NCBI GenBank assembly: GCA_947374225.1
Contig: CANCAY010000001.1
Span: 112,841 to 176,840 of the forward strand
Source of the DNA: Chitinophagaceae bacterium
GTDB lineage: Bacteria > Bacteroidota > Bacteroidia > Chitinophagales > Chitinophagaceae
Reading direction: 5' to 3'
Length of the DNA stretch: 64,000 nucleotides
Below are positions 44,555 to 53,295 of the stretch, one piece after another. The notes under the pieces are model-generated. The model did not search any database, had not been told where the DNA came from, and saw only the letters and a list, made by a program, of their open reading frames with translations. The first letter of the stretch is position 1, and each line of letters opens with the position of its first letter. Made by a program: the position numbers and the translations under genes.

Positions 44555-45544
44555 ATGGAATACAGAAATATGGGTAAATCCGGGCTTCAATTAAGCGCGT
44601 TGAGCTTTGGTAGTTGGGTTACTTTTCATAAACAAATTGATGACCGTATCGCCGACGAATTAATGGGAATAGCCTATGACGCTGGCGTTAATTTTTTCGA
44701 CAATGCTGAAGGATATGCAGAAGGCGAAAGTGAAAAAATGATGGGGCGAATTTTGAATATGAAAAAATGGGATCGAACTTCTATTGTACTTTCGTCGAAA
44801 GCATATTTTGGATCAAGAGGAAAAGCAAATAAGCCAAATCAAACTGGATTAAGTAGAAAGCATTTGACAGAAGCATGTCATGAAGCATTACAAAGAATGC
44901 AAACTGATTATTTGGATTTATACTTTTGTCACAGACCAGACAAAACAACTCCTATTGAAGAAGTAGTTCAAACTATGAACACTTTAATTCAACAAGGCAA
45001 AATTTTATACTGGGGTACTAGCGAATGGAGTGGTGTAGAAATAATGGAAGCACATCGTGTTGCCGCTGAGTATCGACTTATTGGGCCTTCCATGGAACAG
45101 CCTCAATACAATATGTTTGAACGTGCAAAAGTAGACAATGAGTACTTACAAATATTTAAGAATCAAGGAATGGGTACTACTATTTGGAGCCCACTTGCAG
45201 CTGGTATGTTAACAGGAAAATACAATGATGGTATCCCCGACGGATCCAGATTTCAAATAGAAGGATTCGAATGGTTAAGAGATAGATGGGTAATGCAGGA
45301 CAAAATAAAAAGAGTACAACAATTGGGGGCCTTGGCAAAAGCATTGAAGGTAAGTACCGCTTCACTGAGTATTGCTTGGTGTATTAAAAATCCCAATGTG
45401 AGCACTGCTATTTTAGGAGCTACTAGTAAAGCACAATTACTAGATAATTTAACAGCCCTAGATACTGCAGCCTTATTAACGTCTGAGATAATGGAGCAAA
45501 TTGAAGGAATCATAGAAAGCAAACCAGTAATGCCAGAGTGGTAG
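44555..45544 (+). CDS. Aldo/keto reductase (voltage-gated K-channel beta-like)
   Basis: A 329-residue NADPH-dependent reductase. The AKR tetrad is visible: Asp and Tyr in FFDNAEGYAEGE (about residues 47-58), Lys in VLSSKAYFG (about 84) and His in LYFCHRPDKT (about 125). C-terminal cofactor residues lie in NPNVSTAILGATSKAQL. It resembles the KCNAB2-like branch. The physiological substrate is unknown. It follows lptC by 14 bases and may be co-transcribed. Confidence 0.92.
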   Translation: MEYRNMGKSGLQLSALSFGSWVTFHKQIDDRIADELMGIAYDAGVNFFDNAEGYAEGESEKMMGRILNMKKWDRTSIVLSSKAYFGSRGKANKPNQTGLSRKHLTEACHEALQRMQTDYLDLYFCHRPDKTTPIEEVVQTMNTLIQQGKILYWGTSEWSGVEIMEAHRVAAEYRLIGPSMEQPQYNMFERAKVDNEYLQIFKNQGMGTTIWSPLAAGMLTGKYNDGIPDGSRFQIEGFEWLRDRWVMQDKIKRVQQLGALAKALKVSTASLSIAWCIKNPNVSTAILGATSKAQLLDNLTALDTAALLTSEIMEQIEGIIESKPVMPEW

Positions 45545-45578
45545 GCCACAACCAATATTTTTTAATTAACTTTAGTGT

Positions 45579-46814
45579 ATGGTTTTCGCAATAATAGCAT
45601 CTCTTATTTTAATCGGCTTCTTTTCGGGCTATGAAATTGGATTTGTAAGTGCCAACCGACTTAGTTTAGAATTAAAGAAAAAACAAGGCAGTCGTGCCGG
45701 CATTATCATTTCAAAATTCTTAGAAGCCCCTACCCAATTTATTGGAACCTGTTTAATTGGATTAAATATTTCTTTAGTAGTATTTGGCATTTTATTTGAG
45801 GAATTATTAGATAAATACTTATGGACTAAATTAAATCTTGGACCTTATAGTATATTATTAGGCAACACAATACTTTCTACTATAGTAATTTTATTGGTTG
45901 GAGAATTAATTCCTAAAGCTATATTCAAAGCCAGAGCGGCTTCCATGATAAGCACTTTCGCGCCATTAGCACATTTTTTTCATATTTTATTTAGACCACT
46001 GACCATTGTATTGGTGAATTTAGCACAGTGGTTTTTAGGCAATATATTACAAGTGAAAATGGTGAATAAAAAAGAAGCTTTCACCAAAGTAGATCTAGCT
46101 CATTTTGTGCAACAAACCAAAGACCAGCAACAACAGCAAGACCTAAATACTGATTTATTTGAAAATGCCTTAAGCTTGCCAGATATTAAAATCAGAGAAT
46201 GTTTGGTGCCTAGGACAGAAATTGTAGGTGTAGAATTAACCACCTCCATTAACGAACTTCAAAAAATATTTGTAGAAACTAAGCTGAGCAAACTAATTGT
46301 TTACGAAGAAACATTAGATTCTATTGTGGGATATGTACACCAATTAGATTTGTTTAAAAAGCCAAGCAATTTAGCACAGGTATTACATCCCATTTTGTTA
46401 GTTCCAGAAAGTATGAATGCTGCAGACTTAATTAATCTTTTCTCCAAAAAGAGAAAAAGTATTGCTTGGGTAGTGGACGAATTTGGGGGAACTGCCGGCA
46501 TTGTAACTATGGAAGACGTCTTGGAAGAGATATTTGGCGAAATTGACGACGAGTATGATGAACAGGAATTTTTAGAAAAGAAACTGTCTGAAACAGAATA
46601 CGTATTTAGTGGCCGTTTGGAATTAGATTACTTATATGAAAAATATGGTATAGACTTTTCGGCAGACAAGGCAGAAACCTTAAGTGGCTACTTAATTCAT
46701 AAATACGAAGCCATCCCTAAAATTAGGCAGGTGATACATTTAGCACATTTTGATGCCGAAATACTGGCAGTAAGTGATACTAGAATTGAGAAAGTTAAAA
46801 TAAGAATCCACTAG
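45579..46814 (+). CDS. CNNM/CorC-type hemolysin-family transporter
   Basis: A 411-residue inner-membrane protein. A DUF21/CNNM membrane domain of about four helices (residues 1-150; FFSGYEIGFVSANRLSLELKK is typical) is followed by a tandem CBS pair (about 200-325; VPRTEIVGVELTT, VVDEFGGTAGIVTMEDVLEEIFGEI). Last is a small CorC_HlyC domain. Family members export or gate magnesium or cobalt; GldE of gliding Bacteroidota also belongs here. Ion specificity cannot be read from the sequence. Confidence 0.9.
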   Translation: MVFAIIASLILIGFFSGYEIGFVSANRLSLELKKKQGSRAGIIISKFLEAPTQFIGTCLIGLNISLVVFGILFEELLDKYLWTKLNLGPYSILLGNTILSTIVILLVGELIPKAIFKARAASMISTFAPLAHFFHILFRPLTIVLVNLAQWFLGNILQVKMVNKKEAFTKVDLAHFVQQTKDQQQQQDLNTDLFENALSLPDIKIRECLVPRTEIVGVELTTSINELQKIFVETKLSKLIVYEETLDSIVGYVHQLDLFKKPSNLAQVLHPILLVPESMNAADLINLFSKKRKSIAWVVDEFGGTAGIVTMEDVLEEIFGEIDDEYDEQEFLEKKLSETEYVFSGRLELDYLYEKYGIDFSADKAETLSGYLIHKYEAIPKIRQVIHLAHFDAEILAVSDTRIEKVKIRIH

Positions 46815-46884
46815 GCATATTTTTACTAATTGTGCCTCCTATTTTCCCCTATAAGCCTTAACTTTATTCCTCATTCACAAGCAC

Positions 46885-47736
46885 ATGGCAATATTTGATA
46901 GATTCAATAAAAATGAAGGTTCAGAAATGTCTTTCATTGATCATTTAGAGGTTTTAAGAGGTACTATAGTTCGTTCATTAGGCGCTATTTTAATTACCAC
47001 TTTAGTTATATTTATTTACAGAGACTGGGTAATGGACAATGTGATTATGGGTCCAATTTATCCAGACTTTATTACCTACCGTGCTTTTTGTAATTTGAGC
47101 CATTATTTACACTTAGGGGATTCACTATGTATGCCTCCTGTAAAAGTAACTTTACAAAGTACCACATTTGGTGGTCAATTTTTGAGCAGTATTAGCATGT
47201 CCTTTGTAGGTGGAATCATTGTAGCTTTTCCGTTTGTATTTTGGCAGGTATGGTCTTTTGTTAAACCAGCTTTAAAGGAAAAGGAATTGAAGAACACTAA
47301 GTTTATGATATTCTTTGTTTCCTTCTTTTTCTTCTTAGGTGCTGCATTTGGATTTTTTGTTCTAGGACCATTTACATTTAACTTCTTGGCAAGTTTCCAA
47401 CTAGGCACTAAGGGAACAATTACTACTATACCAACATTTGCAGATTATTTAGACAATCTGACCAACTTGATATTAGGTTGTGGTATTGCATTTGAAATGC
47501 CTGTAATCGTGTTTTTATTAACTAAGATTGGATTAATCACTCCTAAGTTTTTAACAACAACAAGAAAATATGCAGTAGTTGTGATTTTAATTGTTGCTGC
47601 ATTTATTACCCCAAGTCCAGACTGGTATAGCCAAACTATTGTATTCATTCCATTGTATACTTTATTTGAATTTAGTATCCTTGTTTCAAAATGGGCACAT
47701 AAGTCTGTTAAGCAAGCTGATGAAGAATGGGATTAA
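46885..47736 (+). CDS. tatC: Twin-arginine translocase subunit TatC
   Basis: A 283-residue inner-membrane receptor for RR-signal peptides. The N-terminus has EMSFIDHLEVLRGTIVRS (conserved Glu, Leu and Arg residues for signal recognition), and six membrane helices follow. The first periplasmic loop is longer than in E. coli, as in other Bacteroidota. FVFWQVWSFVKPALKEKEL is typical. A likely client, an oxidoreductase with an RRDF signal, is encoded at 62060. tatA is not in the window. Confidence 0.95.
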   Translation: MAIFDRFNKNEGSEMSFIDHLEVLRGTIVRSLGAILITTLVIFIYRDWVMDNVIMGPIYPDFITYRAFCNLSHYLHLGDSLCMPPVKVTLQSTTFGGQFLSSISMSFVGGIIVAFPFVFWQVWSFVKPALKEKELKNTKFMIFFVSFFFFLGAAFGFFVLGPFTFNFLASFQLGTKGTITTIPTFADYLDNLTNLILGCGIAFEMPVIVFLLTKIGLITPKFLTTTRKYAVVVILIVAAFITPSPDWYSQTIVFIPLYTLFEFSILVSKWAHKSVKQADEEWD

Positions 47737-47782
47737 TAAATAGCTTTTATAAATTCAATTTCTACAACTTAAAATAAACCAT

Positions 47783-48235
47783 ATGTCATTTGTATTTGAC
47801 GCAAGTAAGCCTATTGCCATGGGTGCAGACCATGCAGGAATTGATTTTAAAAATCAAGTGAAAACCTGGTTAGAGGAAAAGGGATTTACAGTGAAAGATT
47901 TTGGAACATATAATACAGATTCTGTAGACTACCCAGACTTTGCACATCCTACTGCTAGCAGTGTTGAAACTGGAGAAGCAAGCTTTGGAATACTGTTTTG
48001 TGGTAGTGCTAATGGGGTTGCCATGACAGCCAATAAACATGCAGGTATTAGAGCAGGCTTATGTTGGGAGACAGAGATTGCAGAATTAACACGTTTACAT
48101 AATGATGCAAATATGATATGTATCCCTGCTAGATATGTATCCATTGAACTAGCAAAAGAGATGATTACAAAATTTATGGAAACCGCTTTTGAAGGTGGAC
48201 GACATCAGAATAGAGTAAATAAAATTGCTTGTTAG
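47783..48235 (+). CDS. rpiB: Ribose-5-phosphate isomerase B
   Basis: A 150-residue RpiB/LacAB enzyme interconverting ribose 5-phosphate and ribulose 5-phosphate. MGADHAGIDFKNQVKTWL (about residues 13-30), DYPDFAHPTA, the catalytic Cys in ILFCGSANGVAMTANK (about 70-85) and GIRAGLCWETEIAELTRLHNDANM are all present. It is spaced 46 bases after tatC and 37 bases before an M28 peptidase gene. Confidence 0.95.
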   Translation: MSFVFDASKPIAMGADHAGIDFKNQVKTWLEEKGFTVKDFGTYNTDSVDYPDFAHPTASSVETGEASFGILFCGSANGVAMTANKHAGIRAGLCWETEIAELTRLHNDANMICIPARYVSIELAKEMITKFMETAFEGGRHQNRVNKIAC

Positions 48236-48272
48236 TATTTATTAATACTATAATTATAATGAAAATTAACCT

Positions 48273-49790
48273 ATGAAAAAATTAGTACTACTATTATTGT
48301 CCTTTATGAGTTTAACGGCTTTCGCACAAAAAGCAGAAGCGATAAAGCAATTTGGAACCGTTATTACGCAACAAGGCTTGAAAGAAAAACTTTCAATTAT
48401 TGCAAGTGCAGAAATGGAGGGTCGTGAAACAGCTAGCCCAGGTCAGAAACGCGCAGCTGCTTATATTGAGTCTCAGTTTAAAAAAATGGGATTGCTTCCA
48501 GGTAATGGCAATAGCTACCAACAACTATATCCTGTGTATCAGGACGAGTTGACTGAAAAAAAATTAGTAGTGAATGGTCGTAGTTTTGAATGGGATAAAG
48601 ATTTTTCTTTTTCATTGTCAACAATAAGCTCTGGCAACTTCAATTATGAAAACGTAGTTTTTGCAGGTTATGGAATAATTGATTCTACAAAAGCAATTAA
48701 TGACTATGCTAGTTTAGACGTACAAGGAAAATTAGTAGTAGTATTGGAAGGTGCAGAAACTGGTGTGCCAACAATGGGCCCTGGTGGTAATCGTGCATAT
48801 AATGCCAACCCTGCTTCTCCAATGTCAAAAATGAAAAATGCCATAGCTAAAGGTGCTGCAGGTTTATTTATTATCTCAGCAGATTTCCCACGCAAGAATG
48901 CAACAACAATAAAAGGTGGACAGTATATTCGACCGAATACCAATAAGGGATTTGTATTAGCAACTATTTCTAAAGAAGTAGGAGCTACTATCTTAGGTAC
49001 GAATACTGCAAAAGGCCGCTACACAACTGCTATTAACTTGGTTGCTACCAAAGTGGTAAATAATTTAGAAAGTAGTAATGTGGTAGGTGTAATTCCGGGT
49101 ACCGATTTGAAAGACGAGTATCTTGTATTGTCTTCCCACTACGACCACTTAGGTAAAAAAGGCGATGTTATTTGGTACGGTGCAGACGATGACGGATCAG
49201 GTACAGTAAGTGTTATGCAAATGGCAGAAGCTTTTGCTACTGCAGCTAAAAAAGGAAAAGCACCAAGAAGAACCATTGTGTTTCTAATTGTAAGTGGTGA
49301 AGAAAAAGGTTTGTTAGGATCTGACTATTATTCCGAACACCCTTTATTTCCAATGGATAAAACTACTGCCGATTTAAATACAGATATGGTTGGACGTGTA
49401 GACACAGAGCGCTTAACAGCCGATTCGTTAAATTATGTGTATGTAATTGGACACGATAAATTAAGTACCGAGCTTCCTATTATTAATGAAGCAGCTAATA
49501 ATCAATCTAGCAAATTAGTATTGGACTACAAATACGATGACCCTAACGATAAGAATTTTATTTATTATAGAAGCGACCACTATAATTTTGCAAAGAAAGG
49601 CGTGCCTGTATTGTTCTTCTATGACGGTATGTTATTAGCAGACTATCACAAACCAACAGACACTATTGAGAAAATCAATTTTGATTTAATGCAAAGAAGA
49701 GTCTTAATGATTTACTATACTGCTGCAGAAATTGCAAACAGAGATGGAATGTTGAAAAGAGATTTGAAATTAAACATGCCTGCAAGATAA
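48273..49790 (+). CDS. Secreted M28-family zinc aminopeptidase
   Basis: A 505-residue exported peptidase with signal peptide LLLSFMSLTAFAQ. A protease-associated domain inserts at about residues 130-235. The M28 co-catalytic zinc ligands are visible: His in SSHYDHLG (about 290), Asp in GADDDGSGT (about 308), the Glu pair in SGEEKGLLGS (about 344), Asp in NTDMVGR (about 370) and His in RSDHYNFAKKGVPVLFFYDG (about 435). It is expected to release amino acids from peptides in the periplasm or outside. It is ended by a hairpin terminator. Confidence 0.93.
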   Translation: MKKLVLLLLSFMSLTAFAQKAEAIKQFGTVITQQGLKEKLSIIASAEMEGRETASPGQKRAAAYIESQFKKMGLLPGNGNSYQQLYPVYQDELTEKKLVVNGRSFEWDKDFSFSLSTISSGNFNYENVVFAGYGIIDSTKAINDYASLDVQGKLVVVLEGAETGVPTMGPGGNRAYNANPASPMSKMKNAIAKGAAGLFIISADFPRKNATTIKGGQYIRPNTNKGFVLATISKEVGATILGTNTAKGRYTTAINLVATKVVNNLESSNVVGVIPGTDLKDEYLVLSSHYDHLGKKGDVIWYGADDDGSGTVSVMQMAEAFATAAKKGKAPRRTIVFLIVSGEEKGLLGSDYYSEHPLFPMDKTTADLNTDMVGRVDTERLTADSLNYVYVIGHDKLSTELPIINEAANNQSSKLVLDYKYDDPNDKNFIYYRSDHYNFAKKGVPVLFFYDGMLLADYHKPTDTIEKINFDLMQRRVLMIYYTAAEIANRDGMLKRDLKLNMPAR

Positions 49791-49811
49791 TTCCACTTTA
49801 TAATTTTTCTT

Positions 49812-49840
49812 AAATGCCTCAGTTTACTGGGGCATTTTTA
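49812..49840 (+). terminator. Terminator after the M28 peptidase gene
   Basis: AAATGCC...GGCATTT stem with inner CAGT/ACTG, followed by Ts. Confidence 0.85.
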
Positions 49841-49862
49841 ATTATACCAATACCTAAATATC

Positions 49863-50025
49863 CAACATCAACATGCATCTCATTCTTCTCGCTCGCCATT
49901 TACGATAAGCTAAAAGTCAGAACTCGCACTTCGTGCTCAGACATGCTGACTTTTTTAACGCTTATCTTCAATATTTTTTTAACGCTATGGCTCAAAGTTC
50001 AGAATTAAGATGCACGTTGATGTTG
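49863..50025. repeat. Long imperfect inverted repeat 1 (163 bases)
   Basis: Outer arms 49863-49880 and 50008-50025 match at 17 of 18 positions (CAACATCAACATGCATCT against its complement). Inside them further arms pair in register: GCCAT/ATGGC, GATAAGC/GCTTATC and AAAAGTCAG/CTGACTTTT. At the tip is GCACTTCGTGC. The whole forms one long bulged hairpin resembling REP-type palindromic elements or an att-like site. No gene is found here. Confidence 0.65.
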
Positions 50026-50067
50026 TTCGTCTTCTGAAAGATTTGATATTAATGTTATTGAGCGCAA

Positions 50068-50241
50068 GTAAAAGCAGTGTCATATTATTCCGTAGCGAAC
50101 TTTGGAGCAAAGCGTAACTAGTAAGACAAGAAGTTGAGCAAACATAACTGATAAGTCTAATGAGAATAATAATCATAAAATTGAGTAAAAGTACAGCGCA
50201 TGCGACACGAGAGCCTAGGAATGATATGACGCTGACTTTAC
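50068..50241. repeat. Long imperfect inverted repeat 2 (174 bases)
   Basis: Arms 50068-50096 and 50213-50241 match at about 22 of 29 positions when one is complemented; the core is TGTCATAT against ATATGACG. The 116 bases between hold no frame worth calling. It follows inverted repeat 1 by 42 bases, and together they fill the 519-base gap between the M28 and deoxyhypusine-synthase-like genes. Confidence 0.5.
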
Positions 50242-50253
50242 AATTGTAGGCAT

Positions 50254-50288
50254 AAAAAAAAATCCCGAAGCGTTGCTGCTCCGGGATT
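50254..50288 (-). terminator. Terminator after the deoxyhypusine-synthase-like gene
   Basis: AATCCCG/CGGGATT stem with inner AGC/GCT pairing. On the minus strand it is followed by T9 (complement of the As at 50254-50262). Confidence 0.9.
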
Positions 50289-50309
50289 CAATATAAAATA
50301 TATAAAGGG

Positions 50310-51284
50310 CTATTGACCAAGTATATAAGCGAAAATCAAAGGCACTACAATGGTAGCATCACTTTCCACAATAAATTTAGGTGTATGAATATCTAATTTA
50401 CCCCATGTGATTTTTTCATTCGGTACAGCTCCAGAATAAGAACCATAAGAAGTAGTACTATCACTTACTTGACAGAAATAGCTCCAGAAAGGAACGTCAT
50501 GCCATTCTAAGTCTTGGTACATCATTGGTACAACGCAGATTGGAAAATCTCCCGCAATTCCACCACCCACTTGGAAGAAACCAACTCCTTTACCACCACT
50601 ATTTGCTCTATACCATTCTGTTAAGTACACCATATATTCAATACCATTCTTAACAGTACTTGCCTTCAATTCATTTTTGATTACATAGCTCGCAAAAATA
50701 TTTCCAGTAGTACTATCTTCCCAACCTGGTACTACAATTGGAATATTCTTTTTAGCAGCTGCAACTATCCAGCTATCCTTAGGGTCTATCTCATAGTATT
50801 GCTCTAACTCACCACTTAAAATCACTTGATACATGAACTCATGTGGAAAATAACGTTCGCCTTTCGCTTCCGCTTCTTTCCAAAACTTCACGATATGCTT
50901 TTGTAATCGTCTAAATGCTTCTTCCTCTGGAATACAAGTATCTGTAACACGGTTATAATGATTCTCTAATAAATCCCATTCGTCTTGAGGCGTTAAATCA
51001 CGATAGTTTGGAACGCGCTTATAGTGACTATGTGCAACCAAATTCATAACGTCTTCTTCTAAGTTGGCTCCAGTACAACTAATAATAGCGATTTTGTCCT
51101 GACGGATCATTTCAGCCAAACTAATACCTAATTCAGCAGTACTCATGGCACCTGCCAAACTAACTAACATTTTACCGCCCTCTAATAAATGGGTTTCATA
51201 TCCCTTAGCGGCGTCTACCAAAGCTGCAGCATTGAAATGTCTATACTGATGCTCTATAAATTGAGAAATAGGTCCTTTGCTCAT
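50310..51284 (-). CDS. Deoxyhypusine synthase-like protein
   Basis: A 324-residue NAD-dependent enzyme of the deoxyhypusine/homospermidine synthase family. It shows the NAD-site stretch SLAGAMSTAELGISLAEMIR (about residues 42-61), SCTGANLEED, VPGWEDSTTGN and GGGIAGDF. The catalytic-lysine block NEKITWGKLD (about 295) matches the eukaryotic WGK. Bacteria lack eIF5A, so the enzyme presumably moves an aminobutyl group onto another amine to make a polyamine (inference). The start is ATG 51284 (MSKGPISQFIEHQY); a longer frame adds 20 non-family residues. A -7 box TACTTTTG lies at 51308-51301. Confidence 0.9.
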   Translation of the reverse strand: MSKGPISQFIEHQYRHFNAAALVDAAKGYETHLLEGGKMLVSLAGAMSTAELGISLAEMIRQDKIAIISCTGANLEEDVMNLVAHSHYKRVPNYRDLTPQDEWDLLENHYNRVTDTCIPEEEAFRRLQKHIVKFWKEAEAKGERYFPHEFMYQVILSGELEQYYEIDPKDSWIVAAAKKNIPIVVPGWEDSTTGNIFASYVIKNELKASTVKNGIEYMVYLTEWYRANSGGKGVGFFQVGGGIAGDFPICVVPMMYQDLEWHDVPFWSYFCQVSDSTTSYGSYSGAVPNEKITWGKLDIHTPKFIVESDATIVVPLIFAYILGQ

Positions 51285-51300
51285 TTTTTCTGATTTGAAG

Positions 51301-51308
51301 CAAAAGTA
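51301..51308 (-). promoter_or_regulatory. -7 box of the deoxyhypusine-synthase-like gene
   Basis: TACTTTTG on the minus strand matches TAnnTTTG, 16 bases before ATG 51284. It supports that start over the longer frame. Confidence 0.45.
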
Positions 51309-51376
51309 ATTTTTTTTAGGCATAAATAGTAACTTGTGGTACAATACAGTTTATCCCTTTTGAAACCAATAATATT

Positions 51377-52039
51377 ATGAAAAAGACTACTCCTAACCTA
51401 TTGATAGCACTTGTTTTATTAGCTATTCCCTTTGGTTATGCAGCTTATGTATACCCCAGTTTACCAGATACTATCGCAATTCATTTTAATATAAAGGGGG
51501 AAGCAGACGGATTTGGAGGGAAAGACAGTATTTTTCTTGTACCGGGGATTATGGCAGCTACCGGATTATTTACATTTTTCCTACTTTCCAATATTAAAAA
51601 TTTCGACCCAAAAAGATACCAAGCTGCAGACGATGGAATGTTTAAAAAACTTGCATTAGGATTAGTTGCATTTTTAAGCTTACTTGCTTTAATTATCACA
51701 TTCTCTTCTACCAATCACACCATCAATATTACTAAATTATTGTTGCCGTTTATAGGTTTAAGTTTTTCTGCAATTGGGTGGTATATGCCTAAAATTCATC
51801 AAAACTATTTTGCAGGATTTAAATTGCCTTGGACATTGGAGAATGTTGACAATTGGAATGAAACACACAAAATTGCTGGAAAGCTTTGGTTATATGGAGG
51901 TGTTTTTCAAATCATTTCTACAATCACATTATCTTCTAAAGCAGGGTTCATTTGCTTTATGATAGCTACTGCCATCATGGTTATTATTCCAACCGTATTC
52001 TCTTATCGCATGTTCAAAAATGGCAACCAAGTCAAATAA
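51377..52039 (+). CDS. SdpI/DUF1648-family membrane protein
   Basis: A 220-residue inner-membrane protein with about six helices. The DUF1648 block (about residues 12-60: LPDTIAIHFNIKGEADGFGGK) and the C-terminal SdpI-like part with RKIHQNYFAGFKLPWTLENVDNWNETHKIAGKLW-type sequence (about 142-172) are both present. In Bacillus, SdpI protects against the SdpC toxin and acts as a signal receptor. No toxin gene is nearby, so the role here is unknown. Confidence 0.88.
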   Translation: MKKTTPNLLIALVLLAIPFGYAAYVYPSLPDTIAIHFNIKGEADGFGGKDSIFLVPGIMAATGLFTFFLLSNIKNFDPKRYQAADDGMFKKLALGLVAFLSLLALIITFSSTNHTINITKLLLPFIGLSFSAIGWYMPKIHQNYFAGFKLPWTLENVDNWNETHKIAGKLWLYGGVFQIISTITLSSKAGFICFMIATAIMVIIPTVFSYRMFKNGNQVK

Positions 52040-52129
52040 AAACAAATTTGACAAACGCATTAAATCACAAGAACCTACTAATTAAAAACAATTCATTCTT
52101 TTTAAAAAAGTTAATATAAAATAATAATC

Positions 52130-53281
52130 ATGAGTCATAAAAATAATCTTGGAACAAAATACATACACGCAGGCGCACATCCAGATCCAACAACGGGCGC
52201 CATCATGACTCCTATTTATCAAACTTCAACTTATGTTCAATCGGCACCAGGGGTGCACAAGGGATTTGAATATGCAAGAAGTCAAAACCCAACTAGATTC
52301 GCATTAGAAGAGGCATTTGCGGTAATTGAAAATGGCAAATTTGGACTAGCTTTTGCTAGTGGGGTGGCTGCCACAGATGCAGTGTTACGTTTATTGGTTC
52401 CGGGTGACGAAGTAATTGCAGCAAATGATATGTATGGAGGAACTTATAGATTGTTCTCGAAAGTACATGAGAAAATGGGAATCAAATTTGTGTATGTAGA
52501 TACTTCTAATGCAGACAATGTAGCAAATGCTATCACAGCAGCAACAAAATTAATATGGATTGAGACTCCTACAAATCCGCTAATGAATATTACGGATATT
52601 GCAGCCGTTTCGGCAATTGGTAAAAAGCATAATTGCATAGTATGTGTAGATAATACTTTTGCTTCTCCTTATTTACAAAACCCATTAGACGATGGCGCTA
52701 CCATTGTAATGCATTCTGCCACTAAATACCTAGGAGGCCATAGTGATGTGATTCAAGGTTGTTTAGTAATGAACGACCAAGACTTAAGAGATCAATTATA
52801 TTTTATACAAAAAAGCACTGGCGCGGTTCCTGGACCACAGGATTGTTTTTTAGTATTAAGAGGTATCAAAACCTTGCATGTTAGAATGCAAAGACATTGT
52901 GAGAATGGAGTAAAAGTAGCTGCTTATTTACGTCAACATCCAAAAGTATCAAAAGTATATTGGTGTGGATTTGAAGACCATCCTAATCATGCTATTGCTA
53001 AAAAGCAAATGAGAGGTTTTGGTGGTATGATGAGCTTTACATTAAAAGACGATAGTGTTGCTGCGGCAACTAAAGTATTATCAAGTACAAAAATATTTTC
53101 ATTGGCCGAAAGTTTAGGTGGTGTAGAGTCTTTAATTAATCACCCTGCAAGTATGACCCATGCGTCTATTCCTCGCGAACAAAGAATAGCGAATGGTTTA
53201 ACAGACGGCTTAATTCGATTGAGCGTTGGTATAGAAGATGCTGAGGATATCATTGCAGATCTAGCTCAAGCCATTGGATAA
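52130..53281 (+). CDS. Trans-sulfuration PLP enzyme (cystathionine gamma-synthase/lyase)
   Basis: A 383-residue Cys/Met-metabolism enzyme. PLP contacts include YARSQNPTRFALEEA, ASGVAATDAVLRLL, DMYGGTYRLF and ETPTNPLMNITDI. The Schiff-base lysine is in HSATKYLGGHSDVIQG (about residue 198). C-terminal SLAESLGGVESLINHPASMTHASI is typical. Synthase (MetB) and lyase (CGL) cannot be separated by eye. The split methionine synthase in this window makes a methionine-pathway role plausible. The 90-base leader shows no recognisable riboswitch. Confidence 0.93.
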   Translation: MSHKNNLGTKYIHAGAHPDPTTGAIMTPIYQTSTYVQSAPGVHKGFEYARSQNPTRFALEEAFAVIENGKFGLAFASGVAATDAVLRLLVPGDEVIAANDMYGGTYRLFSKVHEKMGIKFVYVDTSNADNVANAITAATKLIWIETPTNPLMNITDIAAVSAIGKKHNCIVCVDNTFASPYLQNPLDDGATIVMHSATKYLGGHSDVIQGCLVMNDQDLRDQLYFIQKSTGAVPGPQDCFLVLRGIKTLHVRMQRHCENGVKVAAYLRQHPKVSKVYWCGFEDHPNHAIAKKQMRGFGGMMSFTLKDDSVAAATKVLSSTKIFSLAESLGGVESLINHPASMTHASIPREQRIANGLTDGLIRLSVGIEDAEDIIADLAQAIG

Positions 53282-53295
53282 CTGCGTTACTAAAA

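Noticed and set aside
50026-50067. Short antisense or sense frames (64 and 63 codons) around the inverted repeats
   Set aside because: They follow the hairpin arms, lack start signals and show no protein-like composition.
52040-52129. Possible SAM riboswitch before the trans-sulfuration gene
   Set aside because: The 90-base leader is A-rich with no stable stems and lacks conserved SAM-I or SAM-II core elements.
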